A DNA stretch of 56,884 nucleotides from Nitrosomonas mobilis (GTDB lineage Bacteria > Pseudomonadota > Gammaproteobacteria > Burkholderiales > Nitrosomonadaceae), in NCBI RefSeq assembly GCF_900103035.1, contig NZ_FMWO01000063.1, positions 1 to 56,884 on the forward strand. Reading direction: 5' to 3'. Shown here piece by piece: positions 34,084 through 43,316 of the stretch (position 1 is the first letter of the stretch; each line of letters opens with the position of its first letter). Below the pieces are notes generated by a model, which did not search any database, was not told the DNA's origin, and was given only the letters and a program-made list of their open reading frames with translations. Made by a program: the position numbers and the translations under genes.

Positions 34084-34421
34084 TATTGCGCTACTGCAGT
34101 TGCAGCTTCTTCCATGTATCCATGTATTTCTTCAATTAAACTCTTGTCTGTGGAGACGAACTCAAGTATTTCTGGTAAATCCTGGGTTGATGCAAACTGA
34201 CTTGATCGCACCAATCCACCGAACGCCTCTTCTAGAAATGAAGAGTTGTAACCACGTACACCATCTAACTCTACCTTGACCTTTTCGCCTTTGTTTATGG
34301 CTTCGGACAGAGCAGGAATGAGAAATTCTTCTCTGAATTTTTGACCATTATATGGGCCATCGGTAAAATATCTTCCTGCAGGGTATCTGGAAAAATTTTT
34401 CTTTATATTAATAATTTTCAT
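34083..34421 (-). CDS. DUF4325/STAS-like protein
   Basis: The 112-aa protein has the DUF4325 pattern (FSRYPAGRYFTDGPYNGQKF, then KVKVELDGVRGYNSSFLEEA and FGGLVR). This is a STAS-like fold related to anti-anti-sigma factors. The start is the ATG at 34419-34421, which overlaps the stop of the GHKL gene by 4 bp; a longer in-frame start has no support. By analogy it would bind the GHKL ATPase upstream. The SSF segment carries a serine where anti-anti-sigma factors are phosphorylated, so control by phosphorylation is possible. Confidence 0.75.
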   Translation of the reverse strand: MKIINIKKNFSRYPAGRYFTDGPYNGQKFREEFLIPALSEAINKGEKVKVELDGVRGYNSSFLEEAFGGLVRSSQFASTQDLPEILEFVSTDKSLIEEIHGYMEEAATAVAQ

Positions 34422-35602
34422 GAAACCACCTTGCTTAGCGTTACATTCCAGCAAATAATTGTTCCCAATATACTATCTTTTAGATCACAAGAGAAAGGTT
34501 TGGTTGCACCTGGGGTGAGTTTATACATCCCTCTATTGCTGTAAATGAAGACGCTACCTGCTTTGTTCTTGCTGGCAATTTCTATGATATTCGTAAGACC
34601 TTTCCCTCTGCCAGGCATCTTAGTGCTTGTAGCATTTAACTCAACAGATGAAACAATGCATTGGTGATCGCTAACCTTGCCAAGTGAAAGCATCTTATGA
34701 AATATTGATGGATGTTTCTTTGGCAATGATCTTGGTATACCTATCCCTAAATCACAAAAAACAACAGTGAGTTCTCCATCTCTTGCTTGAGAAAACATCC
34801 ACCAATTGTTCTCGGAGGGTTTATGGTTTAGCCCATCTTTTCGGATCTCAGCGTAGGCATGATGAACCGTATTTGCCATCGCTTCTGCAAGTCCTTTAAA
34901 TATTCCATTAATTAGGGGTTCGGCTAGCTGCCCCTCGTGTGGCTCAATTGCTGGCGCGCATTGTTGATTATCTACTACGATGCCATGCGCCACTTTCCAA
35001 TTCAATACATCATCGTACTTATTGGCGTTTTTTGATTTTGGTTTTCGTATTCCACAAAGTTTATGAAGTTCGATCTGGATAAGTACTTCGAATGCTTTAG
35101 GATTCTTTGGTGGTATATACCTGAGCTTTGTTTTATTATTTATAAGCTGCTTTAAGTAAGATAATTCCGAATAAAATAACAGTGTTCCCGCAGCGATAAA
35201 TCTATGGGTATTCGTAAAATCAATGGTTATTTTTCGTAAATTATTGTGTTTTACAAATATTCTCAATCTTTCAAGAAATTTTGTTAAATTTTTCCGGTTT
35301 TCATCTGCGCCTAAGTCAAAAATTTTAGGAGCAACAATAACCTTGCAAGTGCCTTTGTTTCCATCCAATAGAGAAGAAAGTCTTCTTTTGTTGTTATTCC
35401 TGCTACTTTCTTTGTGATTTTTTCTCTGGATTGCTCTAAGTCTACGTAGTAATTTTATCTTGCTGTGCTTCGATAATTTCTTCACAGTTGTTTTGTTAAA
35501 AAAGTAAAAAACTCTAACTCCTCTTCCGCTTTTTTTTTTAATTATGCCTGGGCCATAACCGCGGCGGCACTCTTTCATTGTCAGACAGTTTACACAGCCC
35601 AC
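34418..35602 (-). CDS. GHKL ATPase (HATPase_c), first gene of the operon
   Basis: The 394-aa protein has an N-terminal STAS-like or unknown region (residues 85-180, KITIDFTNTHRFIAAGTLLF). The C-terminal GHKL fold has the N box LAEAMANTVHHAY (near 250), the G1 box FCDLGIGIPRSL (near 290) and the G2 box GRGKGLTNIIEIA (near 345). No histidine-kinase dimerisation or phospho-His motif is evident, so it resembles anti-sigma or switch kinases or ATP-driven conformational switches. It has a Cys-rich N-terminus (MGCVNCLTMKEC). The trio ATPase, DUF4325 and membrane protein is tightly overlapped and is a candidate signalling or defence module. Confidence 0.75.
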   Translation of the reverse strand: MGCVNCLTMKECRRGYGPGIIKKKSGRGVRVFYFFNKTTVKKLSKHSKIKLLRRLRAIQRKNHKESSRNNNKRRLSSLLDGNKGTCKVIVAPKIFDLGADENRKNLTKFLERLRIFVKHNNLRKITIDFTNTHRFIAAGTLLFYSELSYLKQLINNKTKLRYIPPKNPKAFEVLIQIELHKLCGIRKPKSKNANKYDDVLNWKVAHGIVVDNQQCAPAIEPHEGQLAEPLINGIFKGLAEAMANTVHHAYAEIRKDGLNHKPSENNWWMFSQARDGELTVVFCDLGIGIPRSLPKKHPSIFHKMLSLGKVSDHQCIVSSVELNATSTKMPGRGKGLTNIIEIASKNKAGSVFIYSNRGMYKLTPGATKPFSCDLKDSILGTIICWNVTLSKVVS

Positions 35603-35644
35603 GTTTGTTTATTCTTACCTGTTTCTCCAGAGCTATGTTCGCGC

Positions 35645-35704
35645 TAATTGTTGGTTACTGTAAATAAACACAGGTTATCATTTATAAACAGTAACCAACA
35701 ATTA
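35645..35704. repeat. Perfect 17-bp inverted repeat upstream of the GHKL operon
   Basis: TAATTGTTGGTTACTGT (35645-35661) is the exact reverse complement of ACAGTAACCAACAATTA (35688-35704). The 26-base centre is itself partly symmetrical (TAAAT with ATTTA), so the whole 60 bases can form a cruciform. It lies between the resolvase 3' end and the start of the GHKL gene. It lacks the T tract of a terminator. It may be a transposon end pair, a recombinase site or an operator of the operon. Confidence 0.75.
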
Positions 35705-35780
35705 ACGATGACATAGCCTTATTAAATGTAGCGGCTATTTTCTTTCCCTCTTTAAAAAGTACAATACTTTCACCAACAAT

Positions 35781-36395
35781 CTACTGCCCGGTCAGCAATT
35801 TTTTCCCATCCGGGCGCAGCTCACCTTTCGGTGAAAGGTGCCTATACAGGGTTTGCCGTGTAATACCGAGTTCCTGACACAAATCACTCACCTTCGTTTC
35901 TGGCTGACCCATTGCCGCCATAGCCCATCGAAGTTTGGGAGTAGTCATCTTAAACGGACGTCCACCTTTGCGGCCTCGAGCCCGCGCAGAATCAAGTCCC
36001 GCGATGGTGCGCTCTGAGATCAATTCACGTTCGAATTCAGCCAAGGCGGCAAATATTCCGAAAACCAGTTTCCCGGCAGCTCTGGTTGTATCAATGGCCG
36101 CGCCATGCCCGGTGAGCACTTTGAGTCCAACTCCTTTCGAGGTAAGGTCGTGCACCGTGTTGATCAAGTGCCGCAAGTTGCGCCCGAGGCGGTCCAGCTT
36201 CCACACCAGGAGCGTATCCCCTTCGCGTAGTGCTTTGAGGCACGCTGCGAGTCCTGGACGATCTTCGCGCTTACCGGAAGCTTTATCCTCATAGAGTTGA
36301 GAAGGATCAACACCCGCAGACAGCAGAGCATCTTTTTGTAAATCTGTCGACTGTGATCCGTCCACCTTTGAAACACGCATATAGCCAATCAGCAC
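35781..36395 (-). CDS. tnpR: Tn3-type serine resolvase
   Basis: The 204-aa serine recombinase has the catalytic Ser in YMRVSKVDGSQST (near residue 9), the arginines in WKLDRLGRNLRHL (near 70) and the E-helix region FGIFAALAEFERELISERT. A C-terminal helix-turn-helix follows (KVSDLCQELGITRQTLYRHL). It resolves cointegrates at a res site, which lies just upstream. The matching transposase gene is missing; downstream lies the GHKL operon. It is the surviving part of a Tn3-family unit whose end is at 36587-36624. Confidence 0.93.
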   Translation of the reverse strand: MLIGYMRVSKVDGSQSTDLQKDALLSAGVDPSQLYEDKASGKREDRPGLAACLKALREGDTLLVWKLDRLGRNLRHLINTVHDLTSKGVGLKVLTGHGAAIDTTRAAGKLVFGIFAALAEFERELISERTIAGLDSARARGRKGGRPFKMTTPKLRWAMAAMGQPETKVSDLCQELGITRQTLYRHLSPKGELRPDGKKLLTGQ

Positions 36396-36405
36396 CTATT
36401 CCTCC

Positions 36406-36433
36406 TGTCACATATACGTTCGATTATGTGACA
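36406..36433. promoter_or_regulatory. Resolvase binding site (res subsite)
   Basis: TGTCACATA at the left and TATGTGACA at the right form a 28-bp inverted repeat just upstream of the resolvase start. This is the typical size of a res subsite. A second related half-site (TTGTCACTTAA) lies near 36465. The site probably also serves autorepression. Confidence 0.7.
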
Positions 36434-36586
36434 GTATGCACCGGAAAGTTTAGACCGTCAAAATTTGTCACTTAACCCGTAATTTATTCTAAGGAATGTA
36501 AAGGGTTCATACAGCTTGTAATGTTACAAAAATTCACGGGGAATCTCCTCCTTTGCAAACGTGGCACGCAAGAGATCCAAAGACTC

Positions 36587-36624
36587 GAGGTTTTGCCGCC
36601 AATTCCGTTTTCTGAGACAACCCC
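36587..36624 (-). mobile_element. Tn3-family terminal inverted repeat, body to the left
   Basis: Read on the minus strand from 36624, the sequence begins GGGGTTGTCTCAGAAAACGG, the hallmark of Tn3-family 38-bp ends. The resolvase and res site lie inside this end. The other end and tnpA are not visible. Confidence 0.75.
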
Positions 36625-36751
36625 TTTAAGTGCAATGACGAATTTGTTTACCATGATCACCGCTTCTTTTTCTAATAAATGATACTGTTCATGTGTTATA
36701 CAGCTAATGTTAGTTTATAGTTTTTTGCGTAATCTTCAATTTTTTCTGTTA

Positions 36752-36789
36752 GGGGTTGCTTCAGAAAACGAAAAAAATCGTACGCTAAG
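36752..36789 (+). mobile_element. Second Tn3-family terminal inverted repeat, body to the right
   Basis: The 38 bp begin GGGGTTGCTTCAGAAAACG and end CGCTAAG, a typical Tn3/Tn21-type end. It points away from the first end and is separated from it by 127 bp of other DNA. The stop codon of a resolvase fragment lies inside it, as in many intact Tn3 relatives. Confidence 0.8.
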
Positions 36790-36868
36790 CGTGTGCCGAG
36801 GCTGGCACCCAGCGGTACAGCGTAGGAACGGACACGCCGAGGTTCTTGGCCACGTCTGTGGGGTCGTA
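36785..36868 (-). pseudogene. C-terminal fragment of a second Tn3 resolvase
   Basis: The minus strand encodes YDPTDVAKNLGVSVPTLYRW then VPASAHA and a stop. This is the DNA-binding helix-turn-helix end of a Tn3-type resolvase different from the intact one nearby. The rest of the gene is lost. Between 36869 and 37415 I see no gene I can support. Confidence 0.7.
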
Positions 36869-37186
36869 AAAAAATTGGTAACTAAAAATCGCTACAGGGC
36901 AGGTACCTTCTGATAATAAAGTCGGTAACTATTAAAATCTGGCTCACACCACGTTTTCCTACATTAGTTTTTGAAGTAACGCCCTGCGTCACACGCCACT
37001 TTTTCGGCTTTCAGCGCGTCACCGCCTCCGCCTACAGTCACATGACAAAGTTTATCGGCAACAACGACAGAAACTCTGAGGCGTTGCAATGTTTTATCTC
37101 AAAACCGATTAAAGAAAATACGAGTTTCGGAAGCAGGCTACTCCCCAAAGAGGAGGCAATATAACAACTATCCTGAACGATGACAA

Positions 37187-37211
37187 ATGGTTGATGGTTG
37201 ATGGTTGATGG
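37187..37211 (+). repeat. Short tandem repeat of 7 bp
   Basis: ATGG is followed by three exact copies of TTGATGG. It lies in the non-coding stretch between the Tn3 relics and the napC fragment. No function is evident; slippage is possible. Confidence 0.6.
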
Positions 37212-37415
37212 GCATATTCTCTGATCTATAAAGCGCCCTAGGGTGGTGCCACGTTTGCCGGAATACGCAAACGTCCCAGCCATAATTAAATCCGCATCCA
37301 TCAATCCAGGAAAGCGTCATTTCCCAACTTGACAGACACCTTAATCGTATTGGGGCACATCAACCAATAAATCCGTTGAGATGGGGGATTGCGACCTCCC
37401 CGCAATACCTAGAGA

Positions 37416-37532
37416 TCAACCAGATTTTCCGGTTACCCAAAAGAAGATGCCTGCGATAAAGCCGACCGAGAGCAAACCCAATAGTGAGTATTTAGTGCTT
37501 GGTTGGCGCAGCGATTTGAGAATGTTTGTCAT
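37416..37532 (-). pseudogene. N-terminal remnant of a NapC/NirT-type quinol dehydrogenase
   Basis: The minus-strand ATG at 37530-37532 starts MTNILKSLRQPSTKYSLLGL, then LSVGFIAGIFFW, the membrane anchor of NapC/NirT multiheme cytochromes. Homology stops after FFW, where the next expected Gly-rich and CxxCH regions are replaced by VTGKSG and a stop. The gene was thus cut after about 32 codons. It lies downstream of cld. A quinol dehydrogenase of this family accompanies perchlorate reductase in several perchlorate reducers. Confidence 0.7.
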
Positions 37533-37626
37533 TTAATTGGCATGCATAATAGCGAGTCGGTTACTCGGCGATCTGAAACGAGCAAGGTGAGCTTCAGACT
37601 CTCAAATGCTCAAATACTGGGGTATG

Positions 37627-37696
37627 GCGATCCTTGGGTCTGGCCCAAGGATCGCGAGACAAGGCTGTTCCAGGCGCGCATGGGAGGAACAGCCTT
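37627..37696 (-). terminator. Two tandem hairpins downstream of cld
   Basis: GCGATCCTTGGG/CCCAAGGATCGC (37627-37638 and 37644-37655) and AAGGCTGTTCC/GGAACAGCCTT (37661-37671 and 37686-37696) follow the cld stop on the minus strand. Stems are 12 and 11 bp with short loops. They would end or stabilise the cld transcript. Confidence 0.65.
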
Positions 37697-37701
37697 GCCG
37701 T

Positions 37702-38592
<891 letters not shown>

Positions 38593-38629
38593 CTAAAAAA
38601 TTGGTGTTTTCATACATAAAAACTCTTGG

Positions 38630-39376
38630 CTAACTGAATCTATGAATCAATTTCCCGCAGCACACGTGTTGCAGATGGGCCGTCACAAATTGTTCAGCCA
38701 GCTCTGTCAAAGCAACAAAAAACTGGGTTGCCACCTTTGCTTTTACCTCTTCACGCACAAGAGGTAACCAGACCACCAAGTGACGCTCCAGAAAATCTCG
38801 TTGAGCCCGTTGGTATGCATTTGGGGGCAGGCCTTCCAATTCTGCCTGTGCCTGTTTTGCCGTAAGAAAATGCATAAACTCAAGCTCAGCGGTAAGCGTG
38901 TCTTCGAGTTCATTCCCTCGGGCGTCCATAGTTAGTCCGAAATTCCGATAAAAGCCTTTTAGTTCGAGAATCAATGCCGGACGGTTACTCTGCTGAACAT
39001 GCACACCCTCATACAAGGCTGCGCTGGGTACCGGCATGTTTGTCTCGAAAGCAGTAAGAAACAATGCTTCGAAATCCTCGAACGAGCATGTCAACGTAAG
39101 GCGAGGAGCAATCTGCTCGCTAAAATAATCAGCCAGATCGGGCATACAGACCTCTAGTGCCTGTTGCATCTCAATGATTAGCCGTCCGTCCGAAAAGCCG
39201 GCATAGCTTTCAAGATCAGGAAATCCCAATCCAATAGCAAGCAAGCTATATACACGGCTGCTTGCCAATGACTGGTCGATTCTTCCAACAACTGCTTCGT
39301 CGATAAGACTATTCATTTGATTCCTCATTTCTTGAACAGGATCCAGGCTGTTAAAACGTCCTCGCGTAACTTTCAT
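38630..39376 (-). CDS. TorD-family molybdoenzyme chaperone, PcrD/ClrD-like
   Basis: The 248-aa protein belongs to the TorD/DmsD/NarJ chaperone family. Helical features and the conserved YEGVHVQQSNRPALILELKG, then FYRNFGL and ELEDTLTAELEFMHFL segments are visible. Next to cld it is best read as PcrD or ClrD, which inserts the molybdenum cofactor into perchlorate or chlorate reductase before export. It lies 79 bp upstream of cld on the same strand. With no reductase in the window it may have no client. Confidence 0.8.
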   Translation of the reverse strand: MKVTRGRFNSLDPVQEMRNQMNSLIDEAVVGRIDQSLASSRVYSLLAIGLGFPDLESYAGFSDGRLIIEMQQALEVCMPDLADYFSEQIAPRLTLTCSFEDFEALFLTAFETNMPVPSAALYEGVHVQQSNRPALILELKGFYRNFGLTMDARGNELEDTLTAELEFMHFLTAKQAQAELEGLPPNAYQRAQRDFLERHLVVWLPLVREEVKAKVATQFFVALTELAEQFVTAHLQHVCCGKLIHRFS

Positions 39377-39378
39377 CG

Positions 39379-39560
39379 CTATTCAGGCTCAGGCGCATCT
39401 TCCTGAAGTGTTGCGCGAACAGCCGGTACTGGATCGCCCTTGAATACGCCACGCAGCTTGAAGTGAGTATGCACAGGGTTGCTTTTTCCAGTCGCCGTTA
39501 CCGACTTGAGATAATCGAACTGGTACTTGCTATCAACGGCCGGGGAGAAAGGTGTAAATG
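39379..39560 (-). pseudogene. 3' end of a gene upstream of the PcrD-like chaperone
   Basis: An open frame without a start encodes [20 protein letters not shown], then [20 protein letters not shown] and EDAPEPE, stopping 2 bp before the chaperone ATG. Homology cannot be named from memory; by gene order it could be the end of pcrC or a reductase subunit. The frame breaks upstream near 39563. The DNA from there to 39709 shows only a small hairpin (GCCTC/GAGGC near 39600). Confidence 0.5.
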
Positions 39561-39709
39561 GTCCGTTTTATCACGCGTACTTATCTCTAACGCCTCGTTC
39601 TAGAGGCCTCAGTTTTATGGGCGTTTTATTCCTTACGACAGAATTTCACAAGGGACCCCTTCTGTCAACGATTTTTTCTGAAATTTATAACTAAATCATA
39701 TGCCCCTAA

Positions 39710-40886
39710 GAGGGTGTAGACAAAATAAAGTAAACTTCTTGCCTCCTTTCTATGCAGCATTGAGCCATGCCTAAAACTGGACGCCCACCGGTAATCGCTG
39801 CGCACCATTATCCTCTGCTGGCCAGGCTCGCTCATACGCAGCCTTATTCCAGTCAAGCCGAACTGGCGCAAGCATTCCATGCAGAAACGGGCATCACCGC
39901 GCATCCCGACACCTTTGCAAAAGCGCTGAGACTGGCCGGGATCGTTCGAGTAAAGGAACGTGCCAAAGGTAGCTTCCAGCCTCCCGAGCCTCGTAAGTCT
40001 TATGGCTATACCGAGGCACACCGGCGTCAGTTGCCGGAGCAACGCTACCCCAGTTGCCTGACTGATGCAGAATGGACGTTGGTCGCTGATTTATTTGAAG
40101 TCTCGGGAGGTCGAGGCGTACCGCCTCGCCACTCCCGGCGCACTCTTTTGGAAGCCTGCTGTTATGTCGTGCGCACAGGGTGCTCCTGGCGAATGCTGCC
40201 TCGCGAGTTTCCCCATTGGGACAATGTCTATAAAACCTTTCGGCGCTGGAGCGCTCAGGGCAAGTTTGAGCAAATGCACGACCGGCTCCGTGCCCAATGG
40301 CGAGAGCGGGTGGATCGTGATGAGCGGCCGTCAGCCGCTGTTCTGGATTCCCAATCAACGCGCAGCTCTCCCCAAGGCGGTGAAAGCGGTTACGACGCAG
40401 GCAAAAAGGTAAAAGGACGTAAGCGAAGCCTTATCGTAGATACCTTGGGCCTTCTTTTGGCCGTGAGCATCAGCGCAGCCAGTGTGCAGGATCGAGATGC
40501 GGCAGACGACGCCGTGACCTCCTCGATGGACAAGTACCCGTCATTAAATACCCTGTTCGTCGACAGTGCCTACGCTGGAAAGTGGGCCCAGCGTATGCAG
40601 CACACTCATTCGCTCGAGATCCAGGTCATACGAGGAGCGAACAATCGCCGCACCGGGAAATGGCATTCAGAGCAAGGCGATTTGTTCACGGCAGCGCCGG
40701 TTGCGAGCGGCTTTGTGGTCATGCCCAAGCGCTGGGTGGTGGAACGGACTCATGCCTGGAATGAGCGAGCCAGGCGGCTGATCATGCACCACGATCGGTT
40801 ACTGGATGTGAGTGAGGCTTGGGTATGGCTGGCTGAGGCTCGCATGCTCGCTCGTCGACTTACTACTTGATTTTGTCTACACCCTC
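39710..40886 (+). mobile_element. IS5-family (IS1031-type) insertion sequence
   Basis: Inverted repeats GAGGGTGTAGACAAAAT (39710-39726) and ATTTTGTCTACACCCTC (40870-40886) bound the 1177-bp element. A 3-bp target duplication TAA lies on both sides (39707-39709 and 40887-40889). It landed immediately next to the left end of another IS5-type element. Confidence 0.9.
39767..40870 (+). CDS. IS5-family transposase (IS1031-type)
   Basis: The 367-aa protein has an N-terminal helix-turn-helix domain (about 1-95), unusual in length for the group. The DDE core follows: Asp in AAVLDSQSTRSS (near 188), the basic GKKVKGRKR motif, Asp in TLFVDSAYAG (near 265) and Glu in WVVERTHAWNERARR (near 325). All catalytic residues are present and both ends are intact, so the element looks mobile. 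Confidence 0.93.
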   Translation: MPKTGRPPVIAAHHYPLLARLAHTQPYSSQAELAQAFHAETGITAHPDTFAKALRLAGIVRVKERAKGSFQPPEPRKSYGYTEAHRRQLPEQRYPSCLTDAEWTLVADLFEVSGGRGVPPRHSRRTLLEACCYVVRTGCSWRMLPREFPHWDNVYKTFRRWSAQGKFEQMHDRLRAQWRERVDRDERPSAAVLDSQSTRSSPQGGESGYDAGKKVKGRKRSLIVDTLGLLLAVSISAASVQDRDAADDAVTSSMDKYPSLNTLFVDSAYAGKWAQRMQHTHSLEIQVIRGANNRRTGKWHSEQGDLFTAAPVASGFVVMPKRWVVERTHAWNERARRLIMHHDRLLDVSEAWVWLAEARMLARRLTT

Positions 40887-40889
40887 TAA

Positions 40890-41933
40890 GGAATCTCCGA
40901 ACAAGTTTTCAAATGTGCTGAAATACGCCTGACCACCTGATCCGAGCCGCCTATGAGCCAGATGAGCTTTTCCGATTTCGAATACGCCGGCAAGCGCAAG
41001 CAGACACGCCGCGAACGCTTCCTCGCCGAGATGGATCAGGTCGTGCCCTGGACGGGTCTGCTGGGCCTGATCGAGCCGTTCTACCCCAAGGCCGGTGGCG
41101 GCAGAAAACCCTATCCTCTGGAAACCATGCTGCGTATTCATCTGTTGCAGAATTGGTTTTCCCTGAGCGATCCGACCATGGAAGAAACGCTCTACGAAAT
41201 CACGCCCATGCGCCAGTTTGCACGTTTGACCTTGAGCGCCCCGATACCTGAAGACACCACGATCATGAATTTCCGGCACTTATTGGAAAAGCATCAGCTT
41301 GCACCTGCAATCCTCGCGGTCATCAATGGTTATTTGCAGGACAAAGGCATGTCTCTGCGTCAGGGCACTATCGTCGATGCCACCATTATTCATGCTCCCA
41401 GTTCGACTAAAAACGAAGAGGGAAAGCGCGACCCCGAGATGCATCAGACCAAAAAAGGTAACCAGTATTTCTTCGGAATGAAGGCCCATATTGGCGCTGA
41501 TGTCGAGTCCGGCTTGGTTCATCACGTCCACGGCACCGCCGCCAACGTCGCCGATGTCACACAGGTCGCCGAGCTTTTGCATGGCGAAGAAAATGCAGTG
41601 TATGCAGACGCCGGATACACCGGCGTTGAGAAGCGTGAAGAGCATGAAAATCGTGAAGTGATCTGGCAAATCGCGGCGCGCCGCAGCACCTATTCCAAGT
41701 TGAATAAACGCAGCGTGCTCTACAAGGCCAAGCGCAAGATTGAGTACTGCAAAGCCCAGACACGGGCCAAGGTCGAACATCCGTTTCGGGTGATCAAATG
41801 CCAATTTGGGTACGTGAAAGTGCGCTTTCGTGGGCTGATGAAAAACACGGCTCAGTTGACCACATTGTTCGCCCTGTCGAACCTGTGGATGGCTCGAAAA
41901 CAACTGATGGGTATGGGCGAGTTGCGCGCTTAA
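40890..41933 (+). mobile_element. IS5-family element, right end missing
   Basis: The left end begins near 40890 (GGAATCTCCGAACAAG). The matching inverted copy expected after the transposase gene is not present before 42015, so the right end has been lost. Confidence 0.6.
40953..41933 (+). CDS. IS5-family transposase (IS5 subgroup)
   Basis: The 326-aa protein matches IS5-type transposases: SFSDFEYAGKRKQTRRERFL at the start, Asp in TIVDATIIHAPSS (near 142), Asp in AVYADAGYTG (near 215) and Glu in KVEHPFRVIKCQFG (near 275). The catalytic set and length are complete. Because the right end is lost, the copy probably cannot move itself but could act on other copies. Confidence 0.93.
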   Translation: MSQMSFSDFEYAGKRKQTRRERFLAEMDQVVPWTGLLGLIEPFYPKAGGGRKPYPLETMLRIHLLQNWFSLSDPTMEETLYEITPMRQFARLTLSAPIPEDTTIMNFRHLLEKHQLAPAILAVINGYLQDKGMSLRQGTIVDATIIHAPSSTKNEEGKRDPEMHQTKKGNQYFFGMKAHIGADVESGLVHHVHGTAANVADVTQVAELLHGEENAVYADAGYTGVEKREEHENREVIWQIAARRSTYSKLNKRSVLYKAKRKIEYCKAQTRAKVEHPFRVIKCQFGYVKVRFRGLMKNTAQLTTLFALSNLWMARKQLMGMGELRA

Positions 41934-42014
41934 CATGGAAAACCGGGCGAAAAACGCCCTCGATGAACACTGCATCAGGTCGTTTTGAGCAAATAGCGCT
42001 GCGTGCCGTGCAAA

Positions 42015-43316
42015 TTACGACTTGCGGCCGCCGCGCAGCAAGTTGATCGGAGCATCCCTAGGTGCCTTTCCATTAAATGCAGATGAATCTTTGCCTGATG
42101 GGAGGGTCGTGAGACTGTAGATTTTTTTTGTGCCAACTTTGGAATCTTTAGGTTGTAGCACCTTGATTCGATAGATCGGCCGCGGACAATTCGCCGGCAA
42201 GCTCATCGGGGTTGATGGTAGGACTGAGTAGAAGGCAGCAGCACCTCCGCTCCCTAATTCAGCAATTTCGCAGATGGTGATTAGAGCCCTTGAGCTGTGA
42301 TCGGTCAGCAACCGTTGGAAATCGCGATCAACCGTTTTTTGGAGCTCAATTCTTGCTTCTGCCTCGGTCTTTTCAGATGATGCTAGACCAAGCAAACGTC
42401 GCGCTGTTTCGATAGGAGTGGTGAATACAACCTCCTTGTAGTGCCCGTCCCCTCCTGTGATCTTGGCCATCTTTTCCTTGCCAAAAACATTTTGCGAGAC
42501 GAGTAGTACGAACCAGAATTCGTCGTTTTTCATCAAGAACGCTTGCGCTAGTCGCCCATCGTACGAGTGGATGACCTCCAGTCGGGCTTCAAGATCACCG
42601 CCCTTTTGTCGAACTGAGTTTGGCCGTTGCAGGTCGAGATACGTAAATCCGTCACCGAGTTCTTTGCGCCGGCGGTCGAACACAATTTGCGCGTCTCTGG
42701 CGTTTTCTATTCCTCTTTCGAGATCAACTAATAGCTGTGAAAGGATTCGTTGATTATCTTTCAGCAGAGCGTTGGAAATCCCTTCGATAATTTTCTTGTC
42801 ATATTCGGGTTCTGGTGAGTAACCGCGGGGGTCTAGACTACGAAGGCCGATCTGGCCAAACCGGGCCGCCTCTAGAACAAATTGGGTGGTCGCAAAGCTG
42901 TAACTGTCACTCCTGGTGCAGGATAGTCGAGCTAGGAATCTGCCACCGTCATGGCCTTTTTCTTTGGGCCACATTAGCTCATGGATGCGCCATACCCTTT
43001 TAAGGTTGACGATATGTTGTCGCGCATATTCATCATCGCCTTTCAGAAGAAGAAAATCAGCGAAGGCGTCTGAGTATTCTGCTTTAAAGGCATATTTGGC
43101 GGTTGTCAGCGCTGTTCTGGTCGTTGATAGAAAGGTTCTTTTCCTCTCAATGCTTTCAACTGGTACAGGGGCAGGTTTGGTGCTGAGGCACGTCCCCCTC
43201 CTCCCCTGATCTCGCTTGATGTGCTGATGAACTACGCATGCGGAATCGCTTGTCGATCGGTAAGCCATCCACTTGGTCTGTGAATCCATCAAGGTGCATT
43301 TGACTAGCATGTCCAT
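42015..43316 (-). CDS. Unknown protein of about 433 aa next to IS21
   Basis: The frame from MDMLVKCTLMDSQTKW is used. An upstream extension to 43466 is made of IS21 end repeats and is not native, though codons up to NTQSKVVKAEISAEHVRIDG may belong to the original gene, cut by the IS. The protein is soluble, mixed alpha/beta, with charged segments (DFLLLKGDDEYARQHIVNLK and EEFWFVLLVSQ-like stretches). Its C-terminus is basic (PINLLRGGRKS). I recognise no domain. It could be the shortened product of a longer gene. Confidence 0.5.
   Translation of the reverse strand: MDMLVKCTLMDSQTKWMAYRSTSDSACVVHQHIKRDQGRRGTCLSTKPAPVPVESIERKRTFLSTTRTALTTAKYAFKAEYSDAFADFLLLKGDDEYARQHIVNLKRVWRIHELMWPKEKGHDGGRFLARLSCTRSDSYSFATTQFVLEAARFGQIGLRSLDPRGYSPEPEYDKKIIEGISNALLKDNQRILSQLLVDLERGIENARDAQIVFDRRRKELGDGFTYLDLQRPNSVRQKGGDLEARLEVIHSYDGRLAQAFLMKNDEFWFVLLVSQNVFGKEKMAKITGGDGHYKEVVFTTPIETARRLLGLASSEKTEAEARIELQKTVDRDFQRLLTDHSSRALITICEIAELGSGGAAAFYSVLPSTPMSLPANCPRPIYRIKVLQPKDSKVGTKKIYSLTTLPSGKDSSAFNGKAPRDAPINLLRGGRKS

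Noticed and set aside
37038..37304. Possible universal-stress-protein fragment (ADLIMAGTFAYSGKRGTTLG) on the minus strand
   Set aside because: Similarity is weak and short and the rest of the frame does not fit the family. It may be a very old relic.
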